NCBI RefSeq assembly: GCF_001659985.1
Contig: NZ_LYCS01000005.1
Coordinates: 1,912-65,911, forward strand
Length of the DNA stretch: 64,000 nucleotides
From: Oceanobacillus sp. Castelsardo
GTDB taxonomy: Bacteria; Bacillota; Bacilli; Bacillales; Amphibacillaceae
Direction: 5' to 3'
Below are positions 53,624-61,717 of the stretch, in pieces. Positions within the stretch are counted from its first letter, which is position 1, and the number at the start of each line of letters is the position of its first letter. The notes under the pieces are model-generated. The model did not search any database. It was not told the origin of the DNA and saw nothing but the letters and a program-made list of their open reading frames with translations. The translations under genes were made by a program, and so were the position numbers.

Positions 53624-54370
53624 TCACCACACTTTTCCTGTTTCCATCATTTTTGGAATAATATCCTTGTCGTTGAGAGTTTCAATGCTCCCTTTATGAA
53701 GGGGACCAGACGTAATTCCCATAGAAAGTTTAATGTTTTCTAAATCTCGTAATTGTTTTTCGCTAAGCGATCTCCCCATTTGAAGTTTTTCTAATTCCAA
53801 AATTACTTTTGCATAATACTCCATAACCTCTAGTCGGTAATATGATTGATAAACATCTTCACCCCAAGTCAGGGCACCATGATTTGACAGAAGGACACCG
53901 TTAAAATTTTTACAGAATGGAGCAACACTATTACCAACTTCATCTGTACCAGGTTTTGCATATCGGGCAACTGGAATTACTCCAAGTTGTAATGCTGCTT
54001 CAATTAATACTGGTTTATCCAAAGGAATACCAGCTATTGCACAAATGGTCGCATACATAGGATGAGCATGTGTAACACTATTAACCTTTTTATTTTCCTT
54101 GTACACTTTTAGATGCATTTTAATTTCGGACGACGGTTTGCATTCACCTTCAATGATGTTGCCATCAAGGTCTAATTTAACCATCATCTCTGGCTTCATA
54201 AAACCTTTGGAAATCCCAGTTGGTGTTGCCCAAATATAATTATCCGACACTTTTAAAGAAATATTTCCATCATTACTGGCAACAAATCCCTTTTCATACA
54301 TTCTTCTACCGATTTCTACAATCATTTCTTTAGCTTCTTTATCAGCAGGAAATACCAACGAATATTCCAC
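53624..54370 (-). CDS. Class II aldolase/adducin family protein (FucA/RhaD/AraD-like)
   Basis: 248 residues. Zinc histidines are in VTHAHPMYATICA and LLSNHGALTWG; the catalytic Glu is in KPSSEIKMHLKVY; phosphate-site residues are in ASNDGNISLK and TPTGISKG. Members cleave ketose-1-phosphates to DHAP plus an aldehyde, epimerise pentulose-5-phosphates, or decarboxylate 3-oxo-tetronate-4-phosphate (OtnC). First in the operon and directly upstream of the PTS genes; a ketose-1-P aldolase or OtnC-like role fits best. The GTG start lies unusually close to AGGAGGAGG; a TTG four codons on is possible. Confidence 0.85.
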   Translation of the reverse strand: MEYSLVFPADKEAKEMIVEIGRRMYEKGFVASNDGNISLKVSDNYIWATPTGISKGFMKPEMMVKLDLDGNIIEGECKPSSEIKMHLKVYKENKKVNSVTHAHPMYATICAIAGIPLDKPVLIEAALQLGVIPVARYAKPGTDEVGNSVAPFCKNFNGVLLSNHGALTWGEDVYQSYYRLEVMEYYAKVILELEKLQMGRSLSEKQLRDLENIKLSMGITSGPLHKGSIETLNDKDIIPKMMETGKVW

Positions 54371-54398
54371 CTCCTCCTAATTTTCTGAATACAATTTT

Positions 54399-54430
54399 AT
54401 CATATAATCATAATGTTGATTTGTCAACAT
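54399..54430 (-). promoter_or_regulatory. Sigma-A promoter with overlapping operator for the aldolase-PTS-RuBisCO-like operon
   Basis: Minus strand TTGACA (54422-54427), 17 bases, TATGAT (54399-54404): a near-ideal promoter 30 bp before the GTG. The -35 lies inside the inverted repeat ATGTTGA-CAAA-TCAACAT (54413-54430), a good place for repressor binding. A second CCAAC/GTTGG repeat at 54465-54480 shares the core. Confidence 0.65.
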
Positions 54431-54582
54431 AATTAAACATATTTACGTTATAATCATTTTAAAACCAACATTTTTGTTGGGATTATGTGGGTTTTGAGTG
54501 ATCTGTGTATTTGTCTTATGTTGAGTCGGACAAAAGAAAATCCCTATCTTGATTTCTTATATAAGCCATGATAGCTATGCAC

Positions 54583-54658
54583 AGGGACAGGTCCCGCATC
54601 TTTTTGGCTCCTTGTCAACAATAAAAGGACAGGCTTCACATTTCGTAAAGCACTGCCC
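54583..54658. repeat. REP fragment joined to a terminator-type hairpin
   Basis: GGGACAGGTCCCGCATC, TTTTTGGCTCCTTGTCAACA, then GGACAGGCTTCAC / GTAAAGCACTGCCC arms. Parallel to 32919-33001. On the minus strand the hairpin is followed by TTTTATTG and could terminate the chemoreceptor gene. Confidence 0.65.
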
Positions 54659-54699
54659 TTTTTTCAGAATATTAATCCTTGACTTATTTTCCATTATAC

Positions 54700-54716
54700 A
54701 CTGTCCCCCCGGCTCA
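54700..54716. repeat. REP half-element providing the chemoreceptor stop codon
   Basis: CTGTCCCCCCGGCTCA; on the minus strand the gene reads through to TGAGCCGGGGGGACAG, with TGA as stop. Confidence 0.75.
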
Positions 54717-56432
54717 AAACCGAAATGTCTGCACCAAATCTTGCAAATCCGTCGCCATTTGTCTTAACATCTGGGAGGACGCTGAAATTTCTTCCATAGA
54801 TGCTGTTTGTTCTTCAGATGCTGCTGCAACATTTTGGCTATTCGCTGAGGATTGGTCGGAAACGGTTGAAATGGTCTCTACCAATTCCACAATGGACTGT
54901 GAACCTTTATTCACTTCCTCAATAATGGTAGAAACTTGTACAGACTGTTCTGCTACATCCTCTACCATACTCGTAATCTCTTTAAAGGTATCACCGGTTT
55001 GATTTACTAATTTAATTCCTTCATCTGTTGATTCTTTCCCTTCCTGCATGGAGTCTACTACTTTTCTAGTCTCATTTTGAATTTCCTCTATGATTTCACG
55101 TATATGGGCTGTTGCCTGTCCAGATTGAGTAGCTAGTTTTCGTACCTCTTCTGCAACGACCGCAAATCCTTTACCATGTTCCCCAGCTCGAGCAGATTCA
55201 ATCGCGGCATTTAAAGCAAGTAAATTCGTTTGTTCGGATATTTTAGCAATGATAGTCGTTATTTCCCCTACTTCATTTGATTTTTGACTTAATACTTGAA
55301 CAATATCATAGGTTTGCGAAACTTTCTGTTGAATTTGATCCATTTGGCGAGTCGTATACGTAACTACTTGTTGCCCATCTACTGCTTTTTCACTTGTCTT
55401 AGAAGTAAGGTTCGCCACCATCCCCATAGACGTTGAAGCTCGGTCCATACCATCAGACATATCTCTCACGACGGTCGTTGCATTTTGTGTGCTGTCCGCT
55501 TGATTCTCCGCACCAACCGCTATTTCTTGAATAGCATCACTAATTTGTTCGGATGCTTGGCTTGTTTGCTCTGTACTTGCAGTTAGCTGTTCACTCGTTG
55601 CCGCAAGCTGCTCTGCATTTTGTTCTACTTTAGATAAAACTTGATGTAAATTATCCCTCATTAAATTAAAGGAACTGGAAAGATCTCCAATTTCATCCTT
55701 ATTTTTAACTTCAATTTTTTCAACTGTAAGATTTCCATTTGCAATTTCACGTGCCGAATTGGAAACACGTACAATCGGCTTCACAATCCATCTTGATACC
55801 GCCATTCCTATCACTACTAACAATCCCAGGGAAACAACGGCTGAAATTAATAGTAAAATAAAAGTTTGTTGAACCTTTTCTTTATTCTCTTTAATAGCTA
55901 ATTCAATTTCATTATTAGTAGATTCAGCTAAGATTTTCGACTCATCAACCATTTTCGTTGCCATAGTACTTGGAATATCCGCTAAAGAGGCGATTAATTT
56001 CACTTGGGAATTACTATCTTGATACGGGATAGCTACAGTCGCAGCATCTAGAAATAACTTATTCATTATTTCAATTTTACGTAAACTATCCTTCTCATCT
56101 TGAGTATTCACGAGTTCCCGTGATGCTTGGATTCTCTTCTGCACTTCCTTATTTGACTCTTCTATCTCAGCTACTAATTCTGTATTCCCCGATAAAAAGA
56201 AAGCACGTAAATGATCAATTTGACTCTTCGCTTGAATTTGAATTTCATCAATATGTTTCAAAACAGCTACGTGTCGATTCATGATTTCTAAATTAGACTT
56301 TTCCACCGCTTTCAATTGGGAAAAATAAATCACCGAGGCACTAAAGAACACAATACCTATAACTAAAAAACTCAAGCCTATTTTTTTATTAATAGAAAAG
56401 GACTTATTTTTTTCTCGTTTATTTTTTCTCAT
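54717..56432 (-). CDS. Methyl-accepting chemotaxis protein (stop codon at 54714-54716)
   Basis: 572 residues. TM1 (about 18-40), an extracellular helical sensor (about 41-190, four-helix-bundle type), TM2 (about 191-213), a HAMP domain (about 214-268) and a long signalling coiled coil with the invariant hairpin [35 protein letters not shown]-type tip. It has no C-terminal pentapeptide tether. It signals to CheA/CheW. The gene is 33 bp downstream of an orphan sugar-binding lipoprotein on the same strand, which may present ligand to this receptor. Confidence 0.9.
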
Positions 56433-56465
56433 AGCCTTACCCCCTCACTTTCCTACCCAGCCTTT

Positions 56466-57434
56466 TTATCTAAACTTATCCACGTTTTCTTTCACGATTA
56501 GTTCTGCAGGAATGTAAATCGACTCTTTCGGAACTGTTTCTCCTTTAGCCATACGTAAAGCAGTACTCATCCCCGTTTGCCCCTGTTCTTTCGCATTTTG
56601 TAAAACAGATACTGCTAATTTATTTGACTTGATATACTGAAGGCCATCCGGTGTCCCATCAATACCGGCAAAAATGATTTCATCACGAATTCCAGCTTCC
56701 TCAGCAGCTTTTATAGCTCCAATCGCCATTTCATCATTATTAGCAACGACAGCATCTATTTTGATACCGGATTCAATCCATGTTTTCATAAGACTTTTCG
56801 CTTCGTCCTGACTCCAGTTTGCGGTACCTTCTAATACGACCTTCATCCCTTTATGTTCTTCCATAACTTGTTTATTTCCCTTTGTCCGATTTATTTGAGA
56901 TTCTTGCCCCATCGGTCCGTTCATAATCGCAATATTTCCTTTACCTTTTAACATTTGGGCAATTCGTTCCATTTGCATAACTCCGAAAGATACGTCATCA
57001 GAACCAATAAATACACTTTCCGTTTCCAAACTTGAACGATTGATTAGTACAATGGGAATATCTGCTCTTTCTGCTTTTTCCAAAATTAATTCAGCAGCTA
57101 TGACATCTACAGGGATAAGCATAATCGCATCTACCCCCTGCTCAATAAACTGTTCTGCCTGATCAATTTGCTTATTGGAATCATTCCCAGCATCTATATA
57201 ATCCGCTTTCATTTCATTGGAATGTTCATCAACAAATTCTTTTACACCATCTAACACCATATTTAAAAAGGTGTCCTCATAATTAGCATGGGCAACCCCA
57301 ATCACAAGCTTGTCACTTTGATTAGCTTGCTCTTCTGTCGATGCATCTTTGGAAGTGCTACAACCTGATATCAAAACTATTAAAAGTAGAATAATAGAAA
57401 AGTTCAACCAATATTTTTTCTTCCAATTCATCAT
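56466..57434 (-). CDS. Periplasmic-binding-protein type 1 lipoprotein (RbsB-like)
   Basis: About 322 residues from ATG 57434 (TAGGAGTG upstream). Lipobox LISGCSTS. The type-1 sugar-binding fold is evident: VIGVAHANYEDTFLNMVLDGVKEF, QAEQFIEQGVDAIMLIPVD, VVANNDEMAIGAIKAAEEAG and FAGIDGTPDGLQYIK. It resembles ribose/galactose-binding proteins, yet no permease or ATPase gene is adjacent. The neighbouring chemoreceptor suggests a sensing role. Confidence 0.83.
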   Translation of the reverse strand: MMNWKKKYWLNFSIILLLIVLISGCSTSKDASTEEQANQSDKLVIGVAHANYEDTFLNMVLDGVKEFVDEHSNEMKADYIDAGNDSNKQIDQAEQFIEQGVDAIMLIPVDVIAAELILEKAERADIPIVLINRSSLETESVFIGSDDVSFGVMQMERIAQMLKGKGNIAIMNGPMGQESQINRTKGNKQVMEEHKGMKVVLEGTANWSQDEAKSLMKTWIESGIKIDAVVANNDEMAIGAIKAAEEAGIRDEIIFAGIDGTPDGLQYIKSNKLAVSVLQNAKEQGQTGMSTALRMAKGETVPKESIYIPAELIVKENVDKFR

Positions 57435-57517
57435 TTTCACTCCTATGTATGGATAATTATAGTTATTTCGTAATAGTTCAATAGTCATATATTAATGCAA
57501 ATTTCGACAAATTACAA

Positions 57518-57557
57518 GAGCCAGGGGGACGGCTCCTACTTTTCCATCCCCCTGGCA
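57518..57557. repeat. REP-like hairpin upstream of the binding protein
   Basis: GAGCCAGGGGGACGG ... CCATCCCCCTGGC: 10-bp arms GCCAGGGGGA/TCCCCCTGGC. REP-family variant lying right after the methyltransferase stop codon, where it may act as a terminator. Confidence 0.65.
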
Positions 57558-57562
57558 CATTT

Positions 57563-58162
57563 CTATTTCTTTATGACAACCTGAATTACATGACCAAGAC
57601 CTGTATGCCGTTTTCCTTCATTTCGCTCGGCTTCACCATAATAAAAATGGATACATTTATAATCCTTAATCCAATTTAAAATATCGATTGGATCATATAA
57701 CATTTCTTCGGATTTCGGACCACCAGTTTGATATTCAAGTTGATTTTCAGAGTATATTTCAAACATAATATACCCACCACTTTTTACAGACCCAATCATA
57801 CTTTCAATAAGAAATTTTTGGTCCTTTTTTGGTACGTGCCCGAATACCATGACTGCTGCATCAAATTGATCTGTTCCAACTTTTTCTTTGGTCAAGTCAA
57901 TCTCAACTGTTTTTACATTAACATTATTTTGACTAGCCAATTCTTCCGTTTTTTCAAGGCCAATTGACGACTGATCATAAGTCGTTACCTCATGACCAAG
58001 TTTAGCTAGATAAACCGCATTCCGACCTTCTCCTTCAGCAAAGCACCCCACCTTTGAATGCTTTGGAATGATATAGCTCATACTGTTTATAAATGCATTC
58101 TCTGTTTTACCATAAACAAAATCTTTATCTGAAAAACTGTTATCCCAATGTTCTTTTGACAT
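57563..58162 (-). CDS. Class I SAM-dependent methyltransferase (TehB-like)
   Basis: 199 residues from ATG 58162 (ATGGAGATG upstream; earlier in-frame starts lack support). Motif I VGCFAEGEGRNAVYLAKLGHEV and the acidic VTTYDQSSIGLEK are typical of the TehB/methyltransferase-25 group, followed by FDAAVMVFGHVP. It probably detoxifies or modifies a small molecule; the substrate is unknown. Single gene. Confidence 0.8.
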   Translation of the reverse strand: MSKEHWDNSFSDKDFVYGKTENAFINSMSYIIPKHSKVGCFAEGEGRNAVYLAKLGHEVTTYDQSSIGLEKTEELASQNNVNVKTVEIDLTKEKVGTDQFDAAVMVFGHVPKKDQKFLIESMIGSVKSGGYIMFEIYSENQLEYQTGGPKSEEMLYDPIDILNWIKDYKCIHFYYGEAERNEGKRHTGLGHVIQVVIKK

Positions 58163-58282
58163 ATATATCATCTCCATTTCTAATAGTTCCTTAATATACC
58201 ACAAGTTATTTAAAAATATAAGAAAGCTGAAATACGACCTACATAGTTTTCCTGATATATTTTATTAATTTTCTATACAATG

Positions 58283-58314
58283 AAAATAAAAAGAGCCACC
58301 TTGATGGCAGCCCT
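58283..58314 (-). terminator. Terminator of the LprI-like lipoprotein gene
   Basis: Minus strand AGGGCTGCC / GGTGGCTCT (wobble pairs included) with a 5-base loop, then TTTTTATTTTC. Confidence 0.7.
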
Positions 58315-58329
58315 CAAACTAACATTATA

Positions 58330-59235
58330 TCAATCCATATAATTTTCAATTAAAAAATAAGTTCTATCGGAAGTTTCATTTGCTAAAAAGTCCATTCCTG
58401 CAGCTCTTGATGAAGCATGTTCATCTGGCATCTCAGCAAATTTTTTCTCTTTCCTATCAATCCATTCTTTTTGATCCATTTTTAATTCTTCAAATGCATC
58501 TTTGGGCATCGTTTCTTTTAATACTACCCAAACTTCTTGTAATAAATCATCCCACTCGCCATAGTATTGGCCATAGAAACCAGATACCATATCTTGTGCA
58601 TACAATTTTTTGGCCTCACTTATTATCTTCTCTTCAAGATTGTCTGCTTTCTGCAAATATTCATTTCTTAAACTATTTTCTTCAGCTGTTTGTTGTGTTA
58701 AATCCTTTTCTTTTGACTGTTCATTTTCCATCTGTTTTTGTGATCTTATCTCTTCTTTTTTCTGTTCCTCTTGTTCTTTTATTCTTTTCTCTTCATTTTC
58801 TTTCTCCTCTTGTTCTTGTCTTTTCTCTTCTTTAACTTTTTCTTTTGCTTTATCCTCTGCTATATTATCCACTCTAATCATTCTATAGTCCTCTTCTGTT
58901 GCACCATCTGAAGTATTTGTAACGATTATATTATCTTTATCTTCAAAGTAACCTTCAAATAAAAATTCATTCAATCCGCTTTCTGGATTGACAATTTCTA
59001 ATATGAAACTATCATCTTGAGTTTCGGTTAGAATGTAGTCAACGGTCATCGGACCATCGTTTGATTCTTTTCTAACTATCATTCTATCTTCATTCATTTC
59101 CATGTATGACCCTACTTTACCATCTGAGACTACTTTCCAACTTCCGATTATTTTACTTTCGTTGGAGCCACCACAAGCTACTAAAAACACACTTATAATA
59201 AGTATACCTAAAAATATTTTAATAAAAGATTTCAT
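58330..59235 (-). CDS. Lipoprotein with C-terminal LprI-like (DUF1311) domain
   Basis: 301 residues from ATG 59235 (AAGGAGGGGG upstream). Lipobox LVACGGS. An N-terminal lipocalin-like segment (IIGSWKVVSDGKVGSYMEM) is followed by a long charged coiled coil (about 125-190, rich in EEKRQEQEEKENEEK-type sequence) and a C-terminal domain resembling DUF1311/LprI (EWDDLLQEVWVVLKETMPKDAFEELKMDQKEWIDRKEK). LprI-type domains inhibit lysozyme in some bacteria; here the role is unproven. Surface exposed. Confidence 0.75.
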   Translation of the reverse strand: MKSFIKIFLGILIISVFLVACGGSNESKIIGSWKVVSDGKVGSYMEMNEDRMIVRKESNDGPMTVDYILTETQDDSFILEIVNPESGLNEFLFEGYFEDKDNIIVTNTSDGATEEDYRMIRVDNIAEDKAKEKVKEEKRQEQEEKENEEKRIKEQEEQKKEEIRSQKQMENEQSKEKDLTQQTAEENSLRNEYLQKADNLEEKIISEAKKLYAQDMVSGFYGQYYGEWDDLLQEVWVVLKETMPKDAFEELKMDQKEWIDRKEKKFAEMPDEHASSRAAGMDFLANETSDRTYFLIENYMD

Positions 59236-59347
59236 CTTATCTTCCCCCTCCTTAACCAAACATACTAACTATACTAAACTATCTAATTTTAATCCATATC
59301 ATTAATGGTCCGTTTGCGGATTAAATCAACTTACAAAATTTTCACCC

Positions 59348-59376
59348 TTGACATTCATTTTTAGATAGTATATATT
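59348..59376 (+). promoter_or_regulatory. Sigma-A promoter of the SAM-riboswitch unit
   Basis: TTGACA (59348-59353), 17 bases, TATATT (59371-59376), about 30 bp upstream of the aptamer. Confidence 0.75.
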
Positions 59377-59407
59377 TGGTTTAATCAATTTAATATTCTT
59401 AATATTT

Positions 59408-59505
59408 CTTATCCAGAGAGGTGGAGGGACTGGCCCTTTGAAGCCTCGGCAGCGGACTTGTAAAAGTACTGTGCCAATTCCAGAAGCAATAAGCTTAGAG
59501 ATAAG
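59408..59505 (+). ncRNA. SAM-I riboswitch (S-box)
   Basis: Conserved blocks in order: CTTATC ... GATAAG closing arms, AGAGAGGTGGAGGGACTGGCCC, TGAAGCCTCGGCAGC, GTGCCAATTCCAGAAGC and CTTAGAGATAAG. It controls genes of methionine/SAM metabolism. Confidence 0.95.
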
Positions 59506-59533
59506 AAGAGTGACTTCGTTTATTTATATAGTA

Positions 59534-59570
59534 AACCCTCTTCTTATTCTTTAAGAAGAGGGTTTTTTGT
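59534..59570 (+). terminator. SAM riboswitch terminator
   Basis: AACCCTCTTCTT / AAGAAGAGGGTT with a T6 tail. GAAGAGTGACTTCG upstream overlaps the aptamer's last arm and can form the competing antiterminator. Confidence 0.88.
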
Positions 59571-59600
59571 TTGAAAAATTATTTAAACGGGGGTGATCTA

Positions 59601-60356
59601 ATGTCTCTAATAAAGACAGAAAATGAACTTTTAAATGCGATTGAATTACTCAAAAAGAAACAATGGATAGATCTGACACATACATTTGGCCCTGATTCTC
59701 CACATTTTGCTGCATTTGACGATGCAGAAATTAAAACACTTTTTACACATGATGATGGATTTTTTGCTCAACGATTTAATTTCCCTGGACAATATGGCAC
59801 TCATATTGATGCACCCATTCATTTCGTTCCAGGGGACAAGCGCTACTTAGAAGACCTTGAATTAAAGGAGCTTGTCCTACCACTTGTCGTCATTGATAAG
59901 TCAAAAGAGGCAGAAGAAAATAATGATTTTATCCTTTCAGTCGATGACATTTTAGAGTTTGAAAAAGAACATGGAAAAATAGAAGCAGGTACCTTTGTTG
60001 CGCTTAGAACTGATTGGAGTAAACGCTGGCCGAATAAAGAAACTTTCGAGAACAAGGATGCAGATGGAAATAGCCATACACCAGGATGGGGTTTTGATGC
60101 ACTTAAGTTTTTATTTGAAGAAAGGAAGATAAATGCCGTTGGTCACGAAACATTTGATACAGATGCTGCAATCGATGTTCGAAAAAACGGCTCTCTAATT
60201 GGGGAATATTATGTTCTTGAACAAGATACGTATCAAATCGAGTTATTAACAAATCTAGATAAAGTACCTACAAAAGGTGCTGTTATCTTCAGTATTAGTC
60301 CGAAACCTGAGAAAGCATCCGGATTCCCAGTCCGCTCTTTTGCGATTTTACCTTAG
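59601..60356 (+). CDS. Cyclase-family (kynurenine formamidase-like) metal hydrolase under SAM control
   Basis: 251 residues from ATG 59601 (GGGGGTGAT upstream). The cyclase-family motif is complete: IDLTHTFGPDSPHF at the start, the metal-binding GQYGTHIDAPIHF (HxGTHxDxPxH type) and VGHETFDTDAA. Such enzymes hydrolyse amide or lactone bonds (for example N-formylkynurenine). Placement right behind a SAM riboswitch and before a MetE-like gene implies a role in sulfur amino-acid metabolism that family membership alone does not reveal. Confidence 0.83.
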   Translation: MSLIKTENELLNAIELLKKKQWIDLTHTFGPDSPHFAAFDDAEIKTLFTHDDGFFAQRFNFPGQYGTHIDAPIHFVPGDKRYLEDLELKELVLPLVVIDKSKEAEENNDFILSVDDILEFEKEHGKIEAGTFVALRTDWSKRWPNKETFENKDADGNSHTPGWGFDALKFLFEERKINAVGHETFDTDAAIDVRKNGSLIGEYYVLEQDTYQIELLTNLDKVPTKGAVIFSISPKPEKASGFPVRSFAILP

Positions 60357-60461
60357 GGTACAAAGGCACTGTAGCCGGACGTGGCCTTTCCACGAATGAA
60401 TTATCAACAAGGAGTTACTTTTGTAATTTACGGAATAATTAAACGATAGGGAGAGATAAAA

Positions 60462-61565
60462 ATGACAAAAACAGCAGTAAAAGCACCATTCAGAGCAGAT
60501 CATGTAGGTAGTTTATTAAGACCTGAAAGAATCCATCAAGCACGAAAGGAATTCCAAGATGGTAATCTTACAGCAAGTGAATTATACAAAATAGAAACAG
60601 AGGAAATTAAACGAATTGTAGATAAGCAAATTGAAGTTGGTCTAGAAGCAGTTACGGACGGAGAGTTACGACGAAGATTTTGGCACACGGATTTCATGGA
60701 GCATTTAAATGGTGTGGAAGGCTATGTTCCTGAAAGTGGATTCGCCTTTAAAGGGGAAGAAACAGAAAGATATGATGTTCGAGTAGTAGGAAAGATTTCT
60801 TTTAACCCGGATCACCCACATTTGAAAGACTTTGCTCTTTTCAAAGAAATTGTTGGAGACCGTGCGATTGCAAAGCAAACAATTCCAAGTCCAAACCAAT
60901 TTTTCAATGCTGGTATCCGTAACCTAGAAATCTACCCAGATGTGGAAGAATATGCGAATGATATTATTCAAGCATACCGTGATGCGATTAAAGCCTTTTA
61001 TGATCTAGGTTGTCGCTATCTACAATTAGACGATGTATATATAGCTGGATTAAATGCACCCGAAATTCCTTTTAATGATAGCGGATATTCAAGGGAAGAA
61101 CTAATTGAGCTTGCACTACGCGTTGCAAACGGAGTGTTAGAAGGAAAACCTGATGATTTAACGATAACTACACATCTTTGCCGTGGAAATTACCGATCTA
61201 AATGGGCATTTGAAGGAAGTTACGCAAAAATCGCTCCAACCTTATTTGCCAAAGAAAGTGTAGATGGATTTTTCCTCGAATATGACGATGACCGTTCAGG
61301 TGATTTCCAACCACTAGACTATATTCCTAATGATGGCCCAAGGGTGGTATTAGGAGTATTTACATCCAAACATGGTGAATTAGAAGAGAAAGAAAATATT
61401 ATCGCACGTGTGAAAGAAGCTTCTCAATATGTTCCATTAGAAAATTTATGCATTAGCCCACAATGCGGATTCGCTTCCACACATCACGGAAATATTTTAA
61501 CCGAAGAAGAACAATGGACGAAGCTAAAATACATCGTGGATATTTCTAAAGAAATTTGGGGATAA
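60462..61565 (+). CDS. Cobalamin-independent methionine synthase-like protein (YxjG/YxjH type)
   Basis: 367 residues, corresponding to the C-terminal catalytic half of MetE. FRADHVGSLLRP opens the barrel; the zinc-site residues are in THLCRGNYRS (His, Cys) and CISPQCGFAS (Cys), and YLQLDD is the methyl-transfer region. YxjG/YxjH of B. subtilis are SAM-riboswitch controlled and believed to methylate homocysteine using an unusual donor. 105 bp separate it from the cyclase gene, which suggests one SAM-regulated transcript. Confidence 0.87.
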   Translation: MTKTAVKAPFRADHVGSLLRPERIHQARKEFQDGNLTASELYKIETEEIKRIVDKQIEVGLEAVTDGELRRRFWHTDFMEHLNGVEGYVPESGFAFKGEETERYDVRVVGKISFNPDHPHLKDFALFKEIVGDRAIAKQTIPSPNQFFNAGIRNLEIYPDVEEYANDIIQAYRDAIKAFYDLGCRYLQLDDVYIAGLNAPEIPFNDSGYSREELIELALRVANGVLEGKPDDLTITTHLCRGNYRSKWAFEGSYAKIAPTLFAKESVDGFFLEYDDDRSGDFQPLDYIPNDGPRVVLGVFTSKHGELEEKENIIARVKEASQYVPLENLCISPQCGFASTHHGNILTEEEQWTKLKYIVDISKEIWG

Positions 61566-61568
61566 GTA

Positions 61569-61595
61569 GAGACATGGGGACAGGTCCCTCGTCCC
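61569..61595. repeat. REP-like palindrome
   Basis: GAGACATGGGGACAGG, TCCCTCGTCCC, five bases after the MetE-like stop codon. Confidence 0.82.
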
Positions 61596-61673
61596 AATCT
61601 AGATAGTGAACGAGGAACTAAGCAACTACTTGCCGCACGAGGAACGGCTAACCTTTTAATAACTAGTTTCACG

Positions 61674-61717
61674 AAAAGTAACCTATCCTTTAGTCGAGGA
61701 AAGGAAGGTTACTTTTT
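61674..61717 (+). terminator. Terminator of the SAM-regulated unit
   Basis: AAAAGTAACCT ... AGGTTACTTTT plus inner CCTTT/AAAGG pairing, ending in TTTTTACTTATTT. Confidence 0.75.
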
